This document shows positions 1 through 13,320 of a DNA stretch of 64,000 nucleotides, piece after piece. This DNA is from Oncomelania hupensis (Eukaryota; Mollusca; Gastropoda; Littorinimorpha; Pomatiopsidae), in NCBI GenBank assembly GCA_036898135.1, contig CM072511.1, positions 35,072,627-35,136,626 of the forward strand, read 5' to 3'. The notes below the pieces were generated by a model, which worked only from the letters and a program-made list of their open reading frames with translations, was not told where the DNA came from and did no database searches. The number at the start of each line of letters is the position of its first letter. Position 1 is the first letter of the stretch. A program made the translations under genes and the position numbers.

Positions 1-340
1 GGCGGCCAGTGGCTTGCGTACGTGGAGTTATGCCATAGATACAGATGGCCATTTCGCTGACGTTGTTCTCACGCATCAGTGGGGCTTGCTGAGAAATCAA
101 GTGACCCATTTTCCAAAGCATAAGAACACGCTTGATTGAAGTCCTCAGTATAAGCATCTTCATGCGCAAAGAGCACAGTTTGACTGGTTGCCAACAGTAA
201 CAGAAGACAAAAACACTTCCATGTAGGACAGTCTTAGAGAGACTACTATGACAACAGTAAAAATGTAGTGTTTGATGTGGAGGAGAAGCGCAATGACAGA
301 GTAACACAATTGTTGTGTTAATGGATCTGTGATCTGTGGG

Positions 341-717
341 ATGGCCTCGTGGCGCAGTGGACAAGTCGCCGGTTTCCTATGCGAAACGTCGCGGGTTCGA
401 TTCCCGCAAGGGGCGAACGTATGTGACTTAGGTACGAGACTTTTGAGGTCACCGAGGGTTTTCTCCGGGCACTCCGGCTTCCTCCCTCCCTTCAATAATG
501 GTACAGGACGCAGTCAATATAAAAATTTCAAACTTAAAAATTCGATTTTATTTCCGTCTTCTAATAGCGATCTCCCTGCTTTTACACCACTTGTTTGAGT
601 GATGGATGTGTATTTGGTGTGTGTGAGGGTGGATGAGATAGGTGAGAGTGTATGTTGGTATAGATCGCCGCGCTTTGAGCCTGATTGATTTGAGGAAAGG
701 CGCGTATATAGCATCCT

Positions 718-780
<63 letters not shown>
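341..780 (+). mobile_element. SINE family S1 (tRNA head, ATT tail), full-length
   Basis: The head 343-415 has a pol III A-box (TGGCGCAGTGG) and B-box (GGTTCGATTCC). A body follows with the CCGAGGGTTTTCTCCGGG block, then a terminal GCGCTTTGAG...GGCGCGTATATAGC segment and a TTA repeat at 719-780. Confidence 0.85.
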
Positions 781-781
<1 letters not shown>

Positions 782-1221
782 GTATTCAGGCTGATGAGCA
801 GATTGGGACTGTGAACGCAACAAAGTCGTTGTTGCTAAAGCATGCTGTGTGACATCTCGTGAACATGAAATGCAATAATTACTTTCGCTTTGATGAACAT
901 TGCACCACCCTTGCCTGTTTTATATGATGCAACTTGACGGTTGCCGCAATGGTTATAAAAAACGTTCTAACAAGGTTTTTCGACTACGAAATGCAAAGAT
1001 GCCGACAATCTTTTTGCATCAAGAAAAGGAACGGACGTTACCTCCATATCTTGTATATGTCAGCGGTTATTTCGAAATCATTAGAGCAGCGTTGAACCCC
1101 TAATACAAAACAACACAAGAGACAAATCAAAAATGTGTGATGAATCTGTGCAAGCCACGCTTCAACGCGGATGAAAATGATGTCATTAGTTATATAACCC
1201 TTCATCCTGCATCTACGCATT
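781..1221. other. No recognisable feature
   Basis: AT-rich unique sequence without a supported frame. Confidence 0.6.
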
Positions 1222-1228
1222 CGCTCTC

Positions 1229-1311
<83 letters not shown>
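1222..1311. repeat. CT/CA/TA compound microsatellite
   Basis: CT to 1268, then CA to about 1303, then a short TA run. Confidence 0.95.
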
Positions 1312-1313
<2 letters not shown>

Positions 1314-1399
1314 CACATTAACCCATCTGCACATAGCTGATAATGTGCAAAGGTGGCCGAGTCCACTGTAGCGTTATGAGGTTGTTGATGGGGGTTTTT

Positions 1400-2322
1400 T
1401 GTTTTTATTTTCAAGATATTATCTAGAAATACTTTCAAATAGTCGCGCGAATCAGAATAACCCAATGTCGATCGGTCTGCCGGTCGATCTGCCGGTCGGT
1501 CTGTCGGTCGGTCCATTGCCTGCCATATCTAGAGAACCACTAAACAGATTTTTCCCCAAAAACTTTATAGAAACATTACCAAGACTCCCATCGCATTGGT
1601 TCTACTTCAAAGCTAAAGGTCGGTGGGGTCAGTTTATTTTTAGACACGTTTTGCTCTATATCTCAAAAACTATAACTCGTGGCCGATCATTCAGTGTCGG
1701 ACCGTTGATCGGTCAGTCCGTTTGTCCGAATTTGACCTTTCTGTACAAAACAAGTTTTTAGTATTTACGTGAAAAAATTACAGAACCGATTGTGAATTTT
1801 TCTTTTACTATGCAGATACTTTTAACTACTCTTCAGCTTTTACTTAACTCATATTAGCAATTTCTCAGAGGTCAAGGTCGCTTAGGTTCATCAGTTTCTA
1901 AACACGTTTTGCTCTGTCTGAAAATTGACTGAACTGATTTAGATTGGGTGGGGGGCGGGAGGGGGGGGGCTTGCAGATAGTTAAAGGCGTCGTCAAGGAT
2001 CGTTCTACGTTTTTATTTTGCTTCTGTAAAATAAAACCGACCAGAACAGGCCCAGGAAAATTACCAGTTTTGAATATGCCTTTCAGCTACATTTAGTGTT
2101 TGGAAATACATTTGAATGGCTTCCATCTTGTGTTGTTCTTTTTAAATCTTAGACGATACTTTTCGGGGTCGGATGAGGACACATTCTACTTCTTGTTCGT
2201 TCAGCTTCTATCAAAGACAAATATAAAAGTTTCCACTAAATCAATGTTAGCATGCGGCTGGTCTTTTTCGTCTTCTGTTTTCTTGTGTAACCTCTAACCC
2301 TGCCCCTCCCCACTTCCTCCCA
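1400..2322. other. Decayed interspersed repeat, no gene
   Basis: 1470-1515 is a local GGTCGGTCTGCC-type repeat. Around it are ATCTCAAAAACTATAACTCG and similar phrases that look like old repeat DNA, but no family could be named. Confidence 0.5.
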
Positions 2323-2333
2323 CCCTCACACAC

Positions 2334-2371
<38 letters not shown>
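2323..2371. repeat. CA microsatellite
   Basis: An AC run with a few interruptions. Confidence 0.9.
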
Positions 2372-2373
<2 letters not shown>

Positions 2374-4404
2374 ATAAACCATACCTTCCTTTCTTTTGAT
2401 TACTTTTCACTGTCAACAACCCTAACCTTCTCTTCCACCCCCTTCTCTCCAACCCTAGCCTCTGTTTCATTTCATCCGCCATACTACTTCCAGCTCAACT
2501 TGTCTTAACTGTATGATTCGTATCCGTTAATTTTTAATACAAACATATCGAATTTTTCATGATAATTTCTGGTGCTGCTTTGATATCACATTAAATGTCA
2601 AGACTTCGTTTATGGAGATTTACCAGATAGAACACAGAGCTTTTGTCCCGGAAGTCCAGGTTGCCATCAGCAATAGATTGTCTGTAAGCACTTGCCATCA
2701 GACTACAGCAATTAGTCTGGTGCCCATTTTTAGAGCACGGTTTGTCCCATTGGATAAGTTCACAATTAGCAGAAAACTGGTTTACTGATCGATGGTTTTG
2801 AGCCTTTGAAAATTATCAAGACGACGATGATTAAAGAGATTTAAAAAAAAAAGAAGAAGAAGGAGAAGAAACTATACAATCAATGCGATCCCGTAGAGGA
2901 TAGAAGGCAGAAAATACAGATTGCTGAAGCGCAGATGGCAGGGGAAAAAAATTACAGAAGCCCCGTCATTAAGCCCTGCTTTGCGAGAGAAGACAACAAG
3001 ATGGTAAGCCATTCAAGTGTATTTCCAGACATTTACACGCATAGAAGAAACTCAAACATTTTCCAAAGTGTTAAATTTATTGGCGGTGTTGCACGTGACT
3101 CGGCTTCATTGATTCAAACCAAAAGATAAACATGGAATGATAGGCCACAATCTGAACTATCCGCAAGCCCAAAAATATCAGACGGGTCAGCCAATTTTTA
3201 GGAACAGCTCAAAACGTGTTTCAAAAAGGGTGAAACACAATGACCTTGACTTTGATAACGTACAAATAGGAATGATATAATATGCTTAGCAGTAGGTACA
3301 GTGTCCGCAAAGTACAATTAATGAATTTTGGTTCAGTTATTCTTCAGATAAGGTAAAAACTGTGTTTTGAATCCAACCAAAAAAAAGTTAAATTCTGACC
3401 GGAAGACCGACAGACTGACTTACGTACCAACAACCGGACTGCTACTGAAGGATGGCCCATGATTTAAAGTACCTGTATACCGAAACTCAACATAATCTCT
3501 TCCACCGTTTTTGAGATATTGAGCGAAACTTGTTAAGTAGCAAAATGACTCCAGTGACATTGACCTTTGCGGTTAAGCAAATAGGATGACACCTTAGGTC
3601 GGCCACTAACCTAGGTAATATTCCTATGAAATTTGGTCAAAATCCGTTCAGTTCTTCTTGAGATAATGTGAGGAAAAAAACATAATCATAGAGTTCTTAA
3701 AGGAGGTCCGTGTGTCGTTATAGTATTAATGTAAATAACGCAAGCTAATGAAAAATGGAGTCTTTTACTGCAACGGCAGTATTTGGTATAAAAAGATCTT
3801 TCTCACATAAGAATTTGTAACAGAGTTGCTACACTTTTTTTTACATTACCGTAAGTGCGGCTGTCTGTGGTAAGAGGTCTAATAATGACAGTTATGACAT
3901 TTTGTTTGAAAACGTTGCTGCTGTCACAGATTGAATTTGAAACATTTAACGTGAGGAAATGTTGCAGATCTGGTGATTTATTATGGTACAACGTTACACT
4001 TTACCAGAAGATGTTCTACGTCAGAATGTGTGGCAAACGACTGTAGTTTTCCGTGACTACATTCCCCTTCTGTATTAAACTTCTACGCGACGCAATTTTT
4101 AAGGATGTTTCGCATAAAATGTGTTCGCGCGTAGCTTATTATATCTCTAAATCTACTACACATACTGAGTTTTACCTACGACCCTTGGTAGTTGCCCTAG
4201 TGCAGTTCGAAACTGGATCTCGATTTAGGCCTATTTAGAGACTGAATACGCAGACTATAAGACATGAAGAAAATACCCATGATAATTTACATGCCAGAGT
4301 ATATGTATGTATGTCGTTCATTACGTCTTGCCAGTTCAGAATGGCCGTTACGAATATAATTCACGCACACACACACACACACAAAACATTTTTTGTTTAG
4401 TTTT
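2372..4404. other. No gene recognised; old repeat at ~3400-3700
   Basis: 3480-3700 carries AAATTTGGTCAAAATCCGTT and TTTGAGATATTGAGC phrases typical of dispersed repeats. An exon-like stretch at 2935-3003 is bounded by CAG and GTAAGC but has no recognisable product. Confidence 0.5.
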
Positions 4405-4550
4405 AGTTCCCGAGCTGTAAAGCTCGGAAACTGCTATTTTTGGCTTTGAGCGTCCGGCGACCGTTTGTCCGGCTTCCCCGAGGTGACATTTGCGCACTTT
4501 TCTTTAAAACTAATGGACGGATGTTTTTGAAACTTTGTACAGCCAAACAC
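4405..4550 (+). repeat. Interspersed repeat R2 (GAGCTGTAAAGCTC end)
   Basis: It begins AGTTCCCGAGCTGTAAAGC and matches the inverse of 49660-49796 (GGCTTTG...CGTCCGG...GATATTTGCGCA). Confidence 0.7.
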
Positions 4551-4959
4551 GCGTACAACGAACACGCTTTCAACCAAAGACGTTTCCTGCGAACGGGAAA
4601 AGAGAATCCCCTGCGAGAGTTGTTCTTATTTATTACTTAGAATTTTACGGATATAACGAATACGGCTACAACATAGCTTCGCTTACACAGAATGTATTTT
4701 TTTTTATCCCCGACACCAAATTTCGACGGTTATATCGATGTCCAACTTCGAAAAAATAGCAAATGACGTAAATTCCTACATTAAACTAATAAATGACGTT
4801 TAACAAATAAATTAAAAAGCATTTCTGGTTCATCTATGTAGAATTCTTGACATCATTCAAAGAGGTCTTTAGAGTGACGCACATTCTTCCTATGTCTAAA
4901 CAAAATGGCGACAAAACGAAGCAGAAGTCAACCCACTCGAAGAGATAAAATCAAAATAA

Positions 4960-6236
<1,277 letters not shown>

Positions 6237-6300
<64 letters not shown>

Positions 6301-6367
6301 GTACTATATTCAATCTTTTTTTCTTTTACACACACACATACACACACACACACACAAACATCAGCCG

Positions 6368-6426
<59 letters not shown>
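6237..6426. repeat. Twin CT tracts around a CA tract
   Basis: CT 6237-6297, CA 6327-6357, CT 6371-6426. Confidence 0.95.
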
Positions 6427-6429
<3 letters not shown>

Positions 6430-6769
6430 CTCTTTCGTGTATAACTTTTCCCTCGATTGCCTTCATGTACCATGACATGGCTAAAACTCTTCTAAAATCA
6501 ACCCTACTGCATTAATCATGACGAGAATACAGTTTGACGTGTTCTGAGCTGAATATAGACTCATTTTAAGGACACGACGGATATCGCGAATACAAACACA
6601 AAATTCGGCCACTAACCGTCGTCTAAAGAAGGTTACAACGAACTTCAAGCTATAACGAAGGGAAAGTTTTCCCCCATGGACTTCGTTGCAAGCGTGTTCG
6701 ACTATATATAATTAAGAACTATGTAACTATCGGACAAGCAATCGTCCCCTATACGCTTATGTGTCCGGG

Positions 6770-6826
6770 TCTGGTCCTGATTTGGCTCGGAAGAGTCCGC
6801 TGGACCTAAAGCAATAACCATATTAT
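6770..6826 (+). mobile_element. R1 minimal insertion, later split by an S3 SINE
   Basis: The 3' hairpin and TAAAGCAATAA are present. The target repeat ATGTGTCCGGG is at 6759-6769 and, beyond the nested S3 element, at 7027-7037. Confidence 0.8.
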
Positions 6827-6828
6827 GT

Positions 6829-7019
6829 TTTGTTTGTATGTAGATTATAGTCACACGACACTTAGGTGACTACTGGACCGATTTATACTGACACCAGCGG
6901 GCCAGTTGTTGGTAAAGGGGAAAATAATATGATCACACGTTGACCAATCCGGGATTCGAACCAGCGACCTTTCGGTTACTAGCAAGACGCTCTTACCAAC
7001 TGAGCTACCCGGCCCCTCT
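6829..7019 (-). mobile_element. SINE family S3 (tRNA-Thr-like head), TSD 11 bp
   Basis: On the - strand the head reads GGTAGCTCAGTTGGTAAGAG with an AGT anticodon-like triplet and GGTTCGAATCC. CCATATTATGT flanks it at 6818-6828 and 7020-7030. It is nested in the tail of an R1 fragment. Confidence 0.85.
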
Positions 7020-7167
7020 CCATATTATGTGTCCGGGGACGTTAAGCTATATAACTATCGGACGACAAAAAAAGGTATGCATGTTGGATGACATCATTAT
7101 AGTGATGTAATAATGTACAGTAGTGTGGGAGTGTGTGGAGATGGGTGGTTGTGAGTGTGTTTATGTG

Positions 7168-7169
<2 letters not shown>

Positions 7170-7248
<79 letters not shown>

Positions 7249-7252
7249 AAGA
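7170..7252. repeat. GA microsatellite
   Basis: A run of GA with two AA interruptions. Confidence 0.95.
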
Positions 7253-8278
7253 ACACGCTTTATGGTTTAAAAAAAAATTTCTTGGTTAGGTTATTTCATA
7301 AAATCATTGAGAGAAAAAAATAATATTCAAATGTGCAACAATGTTGTAAATCGCAAAATGAAAACGAAAAAAAAAAACACGAACTTTTTTTTTCTGGTAG
7401 CAAACCCAAAATGGGTAAACACTAGGTAATGAAAAGTCTGGAGAGGGTAGACCTTCTGGCTTGTTGGGCGAGTTGTAAATGTATTTACAATTTCCTCTGA
7501 AAAACTCTTACACAAAAACAAACCAACCAACAAAAATTTCACCTCTCGATCTCTTTCCTTATGTTCCTCATTTTTCTCCTCCTCCTTCTTCTTCTTCTTC
7601 TTTATCCATCCTCCTTCTTCTGTTTCACTTCTTCATCCTCCCCCTTCTTCTACTCCTACTTCTTCTTCCTCTCTTCTCCTCCATCTTTCCTTTTTCTTCT
7701 TCTTCTTTTCTGACATGCGGGGAGAAAAAGCGGTTCTACTACTTTGTCGACTTATTCGTCGTCGTCTTCTTCTTCTTCTCCTCCTCTAATGTAGCTGACA
7801 TGTGCATATAAAAATGGTCCTACTTTTTTTGTAGTTGACATTTCTGTCTCCTTACCTCTCTCCCTCCCTTCCTCATCTCCCACCCCCCACTCTTACCCCC
7901 TACCCGTTTGTCTCCAGAGAGAACGTTTAAGAAGGAGAACACAGACCGTCATTGTCCACGAACCAGAACAGGGTAAAGTCAGTTTTTAAAAAAAACCAAA
8001 CTAAGATTCGCGCAGTTAGCTAACAATTACAAGGGAAAGCAGTCGAGTCCGTATGTTATGTCTTCAAGCTTGCCAATTTCCAAAGTAGATCTCATCAAAG
8101 TAGATCTCGTCAATTAGTAATCCGCATGGAATGCTATTCTTCGAAGACATGCAACTAAAAATAACTTGTCTGGCACACGCGTTTTGGGACACGTCAGTTT
8201 CAAAGGGACATAACCGCAGAATTGACAGGCTACATCATTAGTTTAGTAATTGACCAAATAAAAGCGGTGGCCAACCAG
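7253..8278. other. Low-complexity, no gene
   Basis: Apart from the pyrimidine region, 7800-8278 is unique AT-rich sequence with no peroxidase exon that I could find. Confidence 0.5.
7565..7800. repeat. Polypyrimidine (TTC-rich) region
   Basis: Degenerate CTTCTT runs broken by short unique pieces. It opens a frame of Ser/Leu/Phe that I do not regard as coding. Confidence 0.85.
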
Positions 8279-8289
8279 TAAGCATGTCA

Positions 8290-8350
8290 TGAAGTCTCCT
8301 CTCTGAAAATCCTAATCGGGAAGAGAGGGGACTATACACTGATACACACA
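8290..8350 (+). mobile_element. H retroposon (tiny hairpin RNA), copy 1
   Basis: It contains AGTCTCCTCTCT and AGAGAGGGGACT, a 12-bp stem with one G-T pair, then ACTGATACACACA. It lies between direct repeats TAAGCATGTCA at 8279-8289 and 8351-8361. Confidence 0.75.
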
Positions 8351-8747
8351 TAAGCATGTCACTTTTAAAGAAGACTGCCTAGATAGTCACGTGCCCCGAT
8401 GTCCACGCTGATTTTCTATAAACGGCAATCTACTTTCAACCCCAAATAAGATTACATTGAATGCTCGCACTCTAAGTTCTGGGTAACAGCTGCGTTTGAC
8501 TCGACATTATTCTTGGAAGGCGTTTAGATGATGTCTGTGAAATTATTAAAAATATGGTTGTGTAATCTAAATTTAGGGACAATAAAGTTTCCCAATAATA
8601 TCATAACAAGAACATGGCAAGCAGTGGAAAGAAGAAAAACAAATGATACGTGGAATAATTAAATCAAATTTTCGCTACAATGACATTTAAAATTATTTAG
8701 GAGGGAATTGACGAAAACGAGGCAACTGATGAAGATGCGAGAAAGAG

Positions 8748-8748
8748 A

Positions 8749-8828
<80 letters not shown>
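8748..8828. repeat. GAT microsatellite (left of R1)
   Basis: It is continuous in unit type with the ATG tract at 9421-9493, with the R1 copy between them. Confidence 0.95.
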
Positions 8829-9420
8829 CCCCCCGTGGGGGTGCCGGGGGTTTCAGTATAAATAGTATCCTCACTTTCTGGAAATTTAGTGCATTAAATT
8901 CCCACTGTCACTGTCTTTCTCCTTTGTTCTTTCTCATTCCTAGTCTTTTCTATCAATCTACTATATCTTCTTCTTCGCTAGACCAGTCATCTACCGTTTT
9001 TTTTCTTGAAAACTCTTCCGGGACAAAACTCCTCATTTGTGTGTTGGGTCTGTTGGATCAGCTTGGGAATATAGGATGTTTTCTGCCAAATGGTCACTGG
9101 GGCTTCCTCTGATGTTATTATTTGGCAATGTAGGCATTTTATATGTAGGCTATGTGTTTTGTTGATATTGTATAATGATGTTTGTATTATATTTTGTTTT
9201 TATAAACGGGGGTTCGATAAATTAGAGTATAGCCTCAGCGTCCCCTGCGTGTGATGTCTTTATGGTAAAGTGACCGGCTGGTAGATTGCCTTCAGTGTTA
9301 CCACTAGGATTGTTTCGGCAGATCTTTTATGCGGATCAGGGGTGAGTCCTCTTTCACTTCTCTGGTCCTGATTTGGCTCGGAAGAGTCCGCTGGACCTAA
9401 AGCAATAACCATGTAATGTA
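8829..9420 (+). mobile_element. R1 retroposon, full-length copy inside an ATG microsatellite
   Basis: The copy begins at CCCCCCGTGGGGG and has a TATAAATAG box at 8857-8865. It ends with the 3' hairpin (GGTCC/GGACC outer stem, GGCTC/GAGTC inner stem, GGAA loop), then TAAAGCAATAA and an ATGTA tail. GAT/ATG repeats flank both sides, so it inserted into a microsatellite next to peroxidase exon a. Confidence 0.85.
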
Positions 9421-9493
<73 letters not shown>

Positions 9494-9516
9494 GTGTCAT
9501 GATGATGATGTTGCAG
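9421..9516. repeat. ATG microsatellite running into the exon a acceptor
   Basis: ATG units to 9493 and again at 9500-9510, then TTGCAG and the exon. Confidence 0.95.
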
Positions 9517-9600
9517 GGATGATGAAGACGAGTGACGGAGAGATGCTGCCTCTAGTTGCTGGTGGTTGCGTTGCGACCGATGGACTTTGTTTTAGCGCTG
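9517..9600 (+). CDS. Haem peroxidase exon a (before the catalytic Arg motif)
   Basis: The exon is bounded by TTGCAG before 9517 and GTAAGT from 9601. It enters after one base of a split codon and leaves in phase 1, and the last G joins the next exon to make the Gly of GDTR. It encodes about 28 residues rich in Gly and Cys, with LPLVAGG and two cysteines before CFSAG. This is the arrangement seen just before the catalytic Arg in animal peroxidases (a short loop ending in a Cys and then AGDTR). The acceptor is odd: in place of a polypyrimidine tract the upstream 97 bases are an ATG repeat. The preceding exon was not identified. Confidence 0.8.
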
Positions 9601-11180
9601 GTAAGTTTCATTCTTCATTCCACATATGCACCATTTTTAAGATTTGTGGGCAACAGTTCCGTTTTTGAAAGTAAAGGTGGGTCTGAGCTGAAACCGAAAC
9701 CGCCCATTTAAAAAAAATTATACGAAAATATTGCTTGGGAAGCCACGACGGAAGGAATGATGTTGGGAGTCAATTTTTCTCTGCCTGACATGGTTGGTAG
9801 TCTAACACTCACTTCACGAATTTATGGACAAAGGTTTGCTATTTCAGAGAAAGTGAAATGCGTGTCTTCCTGCTTGCTAGTTAGTCTGTATATCCACTCC
9901 ACGTCCCTCCTCCCCTCCCCTCCCCCTCCTTCCCATCCCCCCACCCCACCCATCCACCCACCCACACACACGCACTTCTAGACTGAAAAAAAACAACAAC
10001 TACGTATTTGAAAGTGTGTTGTATCGTCGCCCCTCTTTCCGCATCATACTCGTACTTAACGAAGAGTGTACCACTGTGCTAGTTCTTATTCTCCATTAAA
10101 CGTATAGGCCCCTAGGCGATGGCACATACTGGACGCAATCTCCGGTTTCTCTTGAGTAGATGCCACACACGTTCACCAGACGCGTTGAACTTATTAAGGC
10201 GTCGTGGTAACCGGATGGATGGTTTTCAAAGAGATATTCCGTAGACGGTTTGTATAGACTTGGATTTATATAATTCACCCAACCACCACCACCCACCTCC
10301 CTCCAAAAAAAAGGAGGTCATATCATATATTTTATAATTAAAACATAATAGAGTTGTCCTCGCCTAGCCACCTACCTCCATGCCTCACGCACGACATCCG
10401 GCCTCTCTCTCTCTCTCACCCCTCTCTCTCTCTCTCTCCCCCCTCTCTCTCTCCCCCTCTCCCCTTTTTTACACTTCATACCGCTTTTGACTGTGAACTA
10501 CAGTGATGGAATTTTGTCCTTTTATTATTACACATATATCAAGGCAACAACATATTAAACTAGGCTCCTAGCACAGGGGGCAGTATAGCAAGACAAGGGC
10601 GGGATGGGGGAAAGGAAGAAGGTGGAGGGGGCGCGGATACACAATACACTTAAACAGTCAGTACGGCATGAAATAACATGAGGGGCTTTTGCACTACATA
10701 ACAACAATAAATAACAATGGCTCGACATGAAAAAAACAGGATCAACTATTCATTCTACCAGTCCACAGTGACTGAGCGGTAGACCAATAGTTTCGTACAA
10801 GACAAAGCGAGCTCTCATTGTTGTCGAGATCGCCGAAGTAAACATTTCACTCAAGTTTCAATCGCCTGAGGGGTTGCTAATGTAAGTGTCAAGTGTTATA
10901 CAGGGCAGATTGCTTCTGTGCACTCAAAACACTAGTACTAGAACAACGGTAAACTGATTCTAAAGACGAGATACTGTAAATTGTAAACTTGGGTAAGTTG
11001 AACAGATTTATATATGGCTTCATCGCATTAGTAGATAATTACTGCAACACAGTAAGTGTATTTGCTATGATGCAGTGGTCGCTAACATTGTGAAGTTTGA
11101 AACGCCCTGTGCAATATAGATACATAGATACATAGATACATAGATGTCGCATTTGGGTAAATTCAGCAGTTACATGTAGT
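9601..11180. other. Peroxidase intron, mostly unique sequence
   Basis: Contains pyrimidine-rich tracts at 9900-9975 and 10400-10465 and a TACATAGA tetranucleotide run at 11118-11144. Confidence 0.6.
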
Positions 11181-12137
11181 TAGTTACATGTTAGAACTAT
11201 TCTATGGATTTTTGACTATCTTACAAATAGACCTCAGTTTGTCAGAGTTCAAAACAATTCCAATTCTATTGTATACAATTCTAATATTGTGTTGACTAAT
11301 ACAGGAGCCCCTCAAGGAACTGTTCTAGCACCTTTTTTGTTTTCTTTGTACACCGCAGACCATAGACAAAAGCACGAATCCTGTCCCCTGATAAAATTTG
11401 CAGACGACACGGCTCTCTCTGGTCTTATTACCAACAACATGGACAACAATTACAGAGATGAAATAGATAGCTTTGTCAACTGGTGTGATTCAAATTTTCT
11501 AGATCTTAATGTAAGCAAAACAAAAGAAATGATAATTGATTTTAGGAAGGGAAACAAGTTTGATTTTAATCCTATCTTTATCAAAGGAGAAGAAGTAGAG
11601 AGAGTGCATGCATATAAGTATTTAGGTGTGGTTATCGATGATAGATTCACTTGGAATGATAACACAAAATACATTTACAAGCGACTGCAAAGTAGAATGT
11701 TTTGTTTAAGAAAACTGAGATCCTTTAATGTAAAACAGGAAATTTTACAAATGTTTTATACAGCTGTAATAGGAAGCATCATTTCTTTTGGAATCTCATG
11801 TTGGGGAGGAAACGTATCACAAACAGAAAAACGAAGATTGGACAAACAGATAAAAAGGGCTAGTGGGGTGGTTGGGAGAAAACAGGATGACATAGCGACG
11901 ATACATAGCAGACAAGTGACAAAAAAGCTGACTGCAATTTTGGCTGACAGTAACCATCCACTTTTCTTGGAATTTGACTCTCGACGGATAGACAGGAGTG
12001 GACGTTTTAGGGCACCAGCAGGAACATCCAATAGGTACAGGAACTCATTCATACCACTTGCCATTCAAGCACATAACAAACAAGTCGGTAGGTCTTACTA
12101 AACATACTCTACAACTCTCATGCAGCTTAGTTAGTTT

Positions 12138-12175
<38 letters not shown>

Positions 12176-12435
12176 ATAGTTTATATGTTTACACACTAAT
12201 AAGTTTTAAATTCTCATATTTATCTGTTCTTACGTTAATCCGTTTTACTGCTTAATTGAAATATCTGCATTATGAAAATATGTCCATGTGTTTGAAGATC
12301 ATTAATAATGTATAAATATTTATGTGTGTGTAAAAGAAGAATGAATGGACATGTTTAATTGACAGACAATGTAATTTCCATGCTTTTGGATTAATAAAGT
12401 AATATCTTATCTTATCTTATCTTATCTTATGTCAC
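11181..12435 (+). pseudogene. Jockey/Rex-like LINE, 5'-truncated, RT 3' half intact
   Basis: An open frame from about 11181 to TAA at 12099-12101 encodes WIFDYLTNRPQFVRV, NTGAPQGTVLAPFLFSLYT, the RT box KFADDTALSG and LNVSKTKEMIIDFRKG, then the thumb-like LRSFNVKQEILQMFYTAV. The 3' UTR has a 30-base T run and a TTATC pentanucleotide tail at 12400-12430. The endonuclease and RT fingers are absent. The preserved frame suggests a recent insertion. Confidence 0.85.
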
Positions 12436-13320
12436 AACGGTATCAACAGTGCTTGTAGATGAATTAGTTCAGAATGGCATGTTTGTTTCTGAACTCCAGA
12501 TAATTGCTAACATTGAGAAGAGAATGAAATTGAAACGCAGGCTCGCCAAATTGTCATAATAATCAAACATGAAATGGAGACGCAGGCTCGCCAAATTGTC
12601 ATAAACTTCCTGTGCGTGTTATAAAATAATTAGTTTATTCTCAGAAGATTCCTATAAACTTGAAATTAGTTTGTAAGTAGTTTTTAATGTTCCAATTTCA
12701 CGTATACACGCATTCATCAAAAGGCCTTTCTTATACAATTACACAAATTGAGACAGAGAGATAAACTTGAAACACTGAAGACGTAAAATACACAACAGTT
12801 GGAACACAACATCAATTTAAGTTTTGCTAATTTTATGGTTCTCTTGTTTCTCACTCAAAGTAATAGAATATTAATTAACACGGAATTCAGAAAAATATTA
12901 TTCCTAAAGTAATAAAATAATAAATATCTGAATTATAATATAATCTTATTTTTCTCTGAAGCAATCCCGTTTCCGGTCTGACAGAAAATTGTGTTTATCA
13001 ATTTATGAAAAGATGTTATTGATTTACAAAATTAATTTCAATATTATACTTCCAACAAGTAAATTATAAAATATAAATATTTTAATTATTCTGTCTGTCA
13101 TGAATAGAATCCAGAATCACCACAGTGAAAAATGAAGTAGCCTACACAGTAACACAATATTTCCAAGTCACACAAAATAAACATTCACCCCTTTTTTTCA
13201 CTGTCTTTCTTTTATTCCACTTATACACCCTATCCTAGTCCTATTTCATCCAATCACAGACACTCTCAGATGCGTACGAGAACAGCCTTCTGTTGTTGTT
13301 GTTGTTGGTAGGTTTCTGTC
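12436..13320. other. Peroxidase intron, AT-rich
   Basis: ACGCAGGCTCGCCAAATTG occurs twice about 46 bases apart near 12535-12600; otherwise nothing recognisable. Confidence 0.6.

Noticed and set aside
2935..3003. Exon-like stretch between CAG and GTAAGC upstream of the peroxidase
   Set aside because: The product (MAGEKNYRSPVIKPCF...) does not match the peroxidase N-terminal half or any family I know.
6941..7016. Possible functional tRNA-Thr (AGT) gene
   Set aside because: T-arm and acceptor stem do not pair and the sequence continues into SINE S3 with its own TSD; it is a SINE head.
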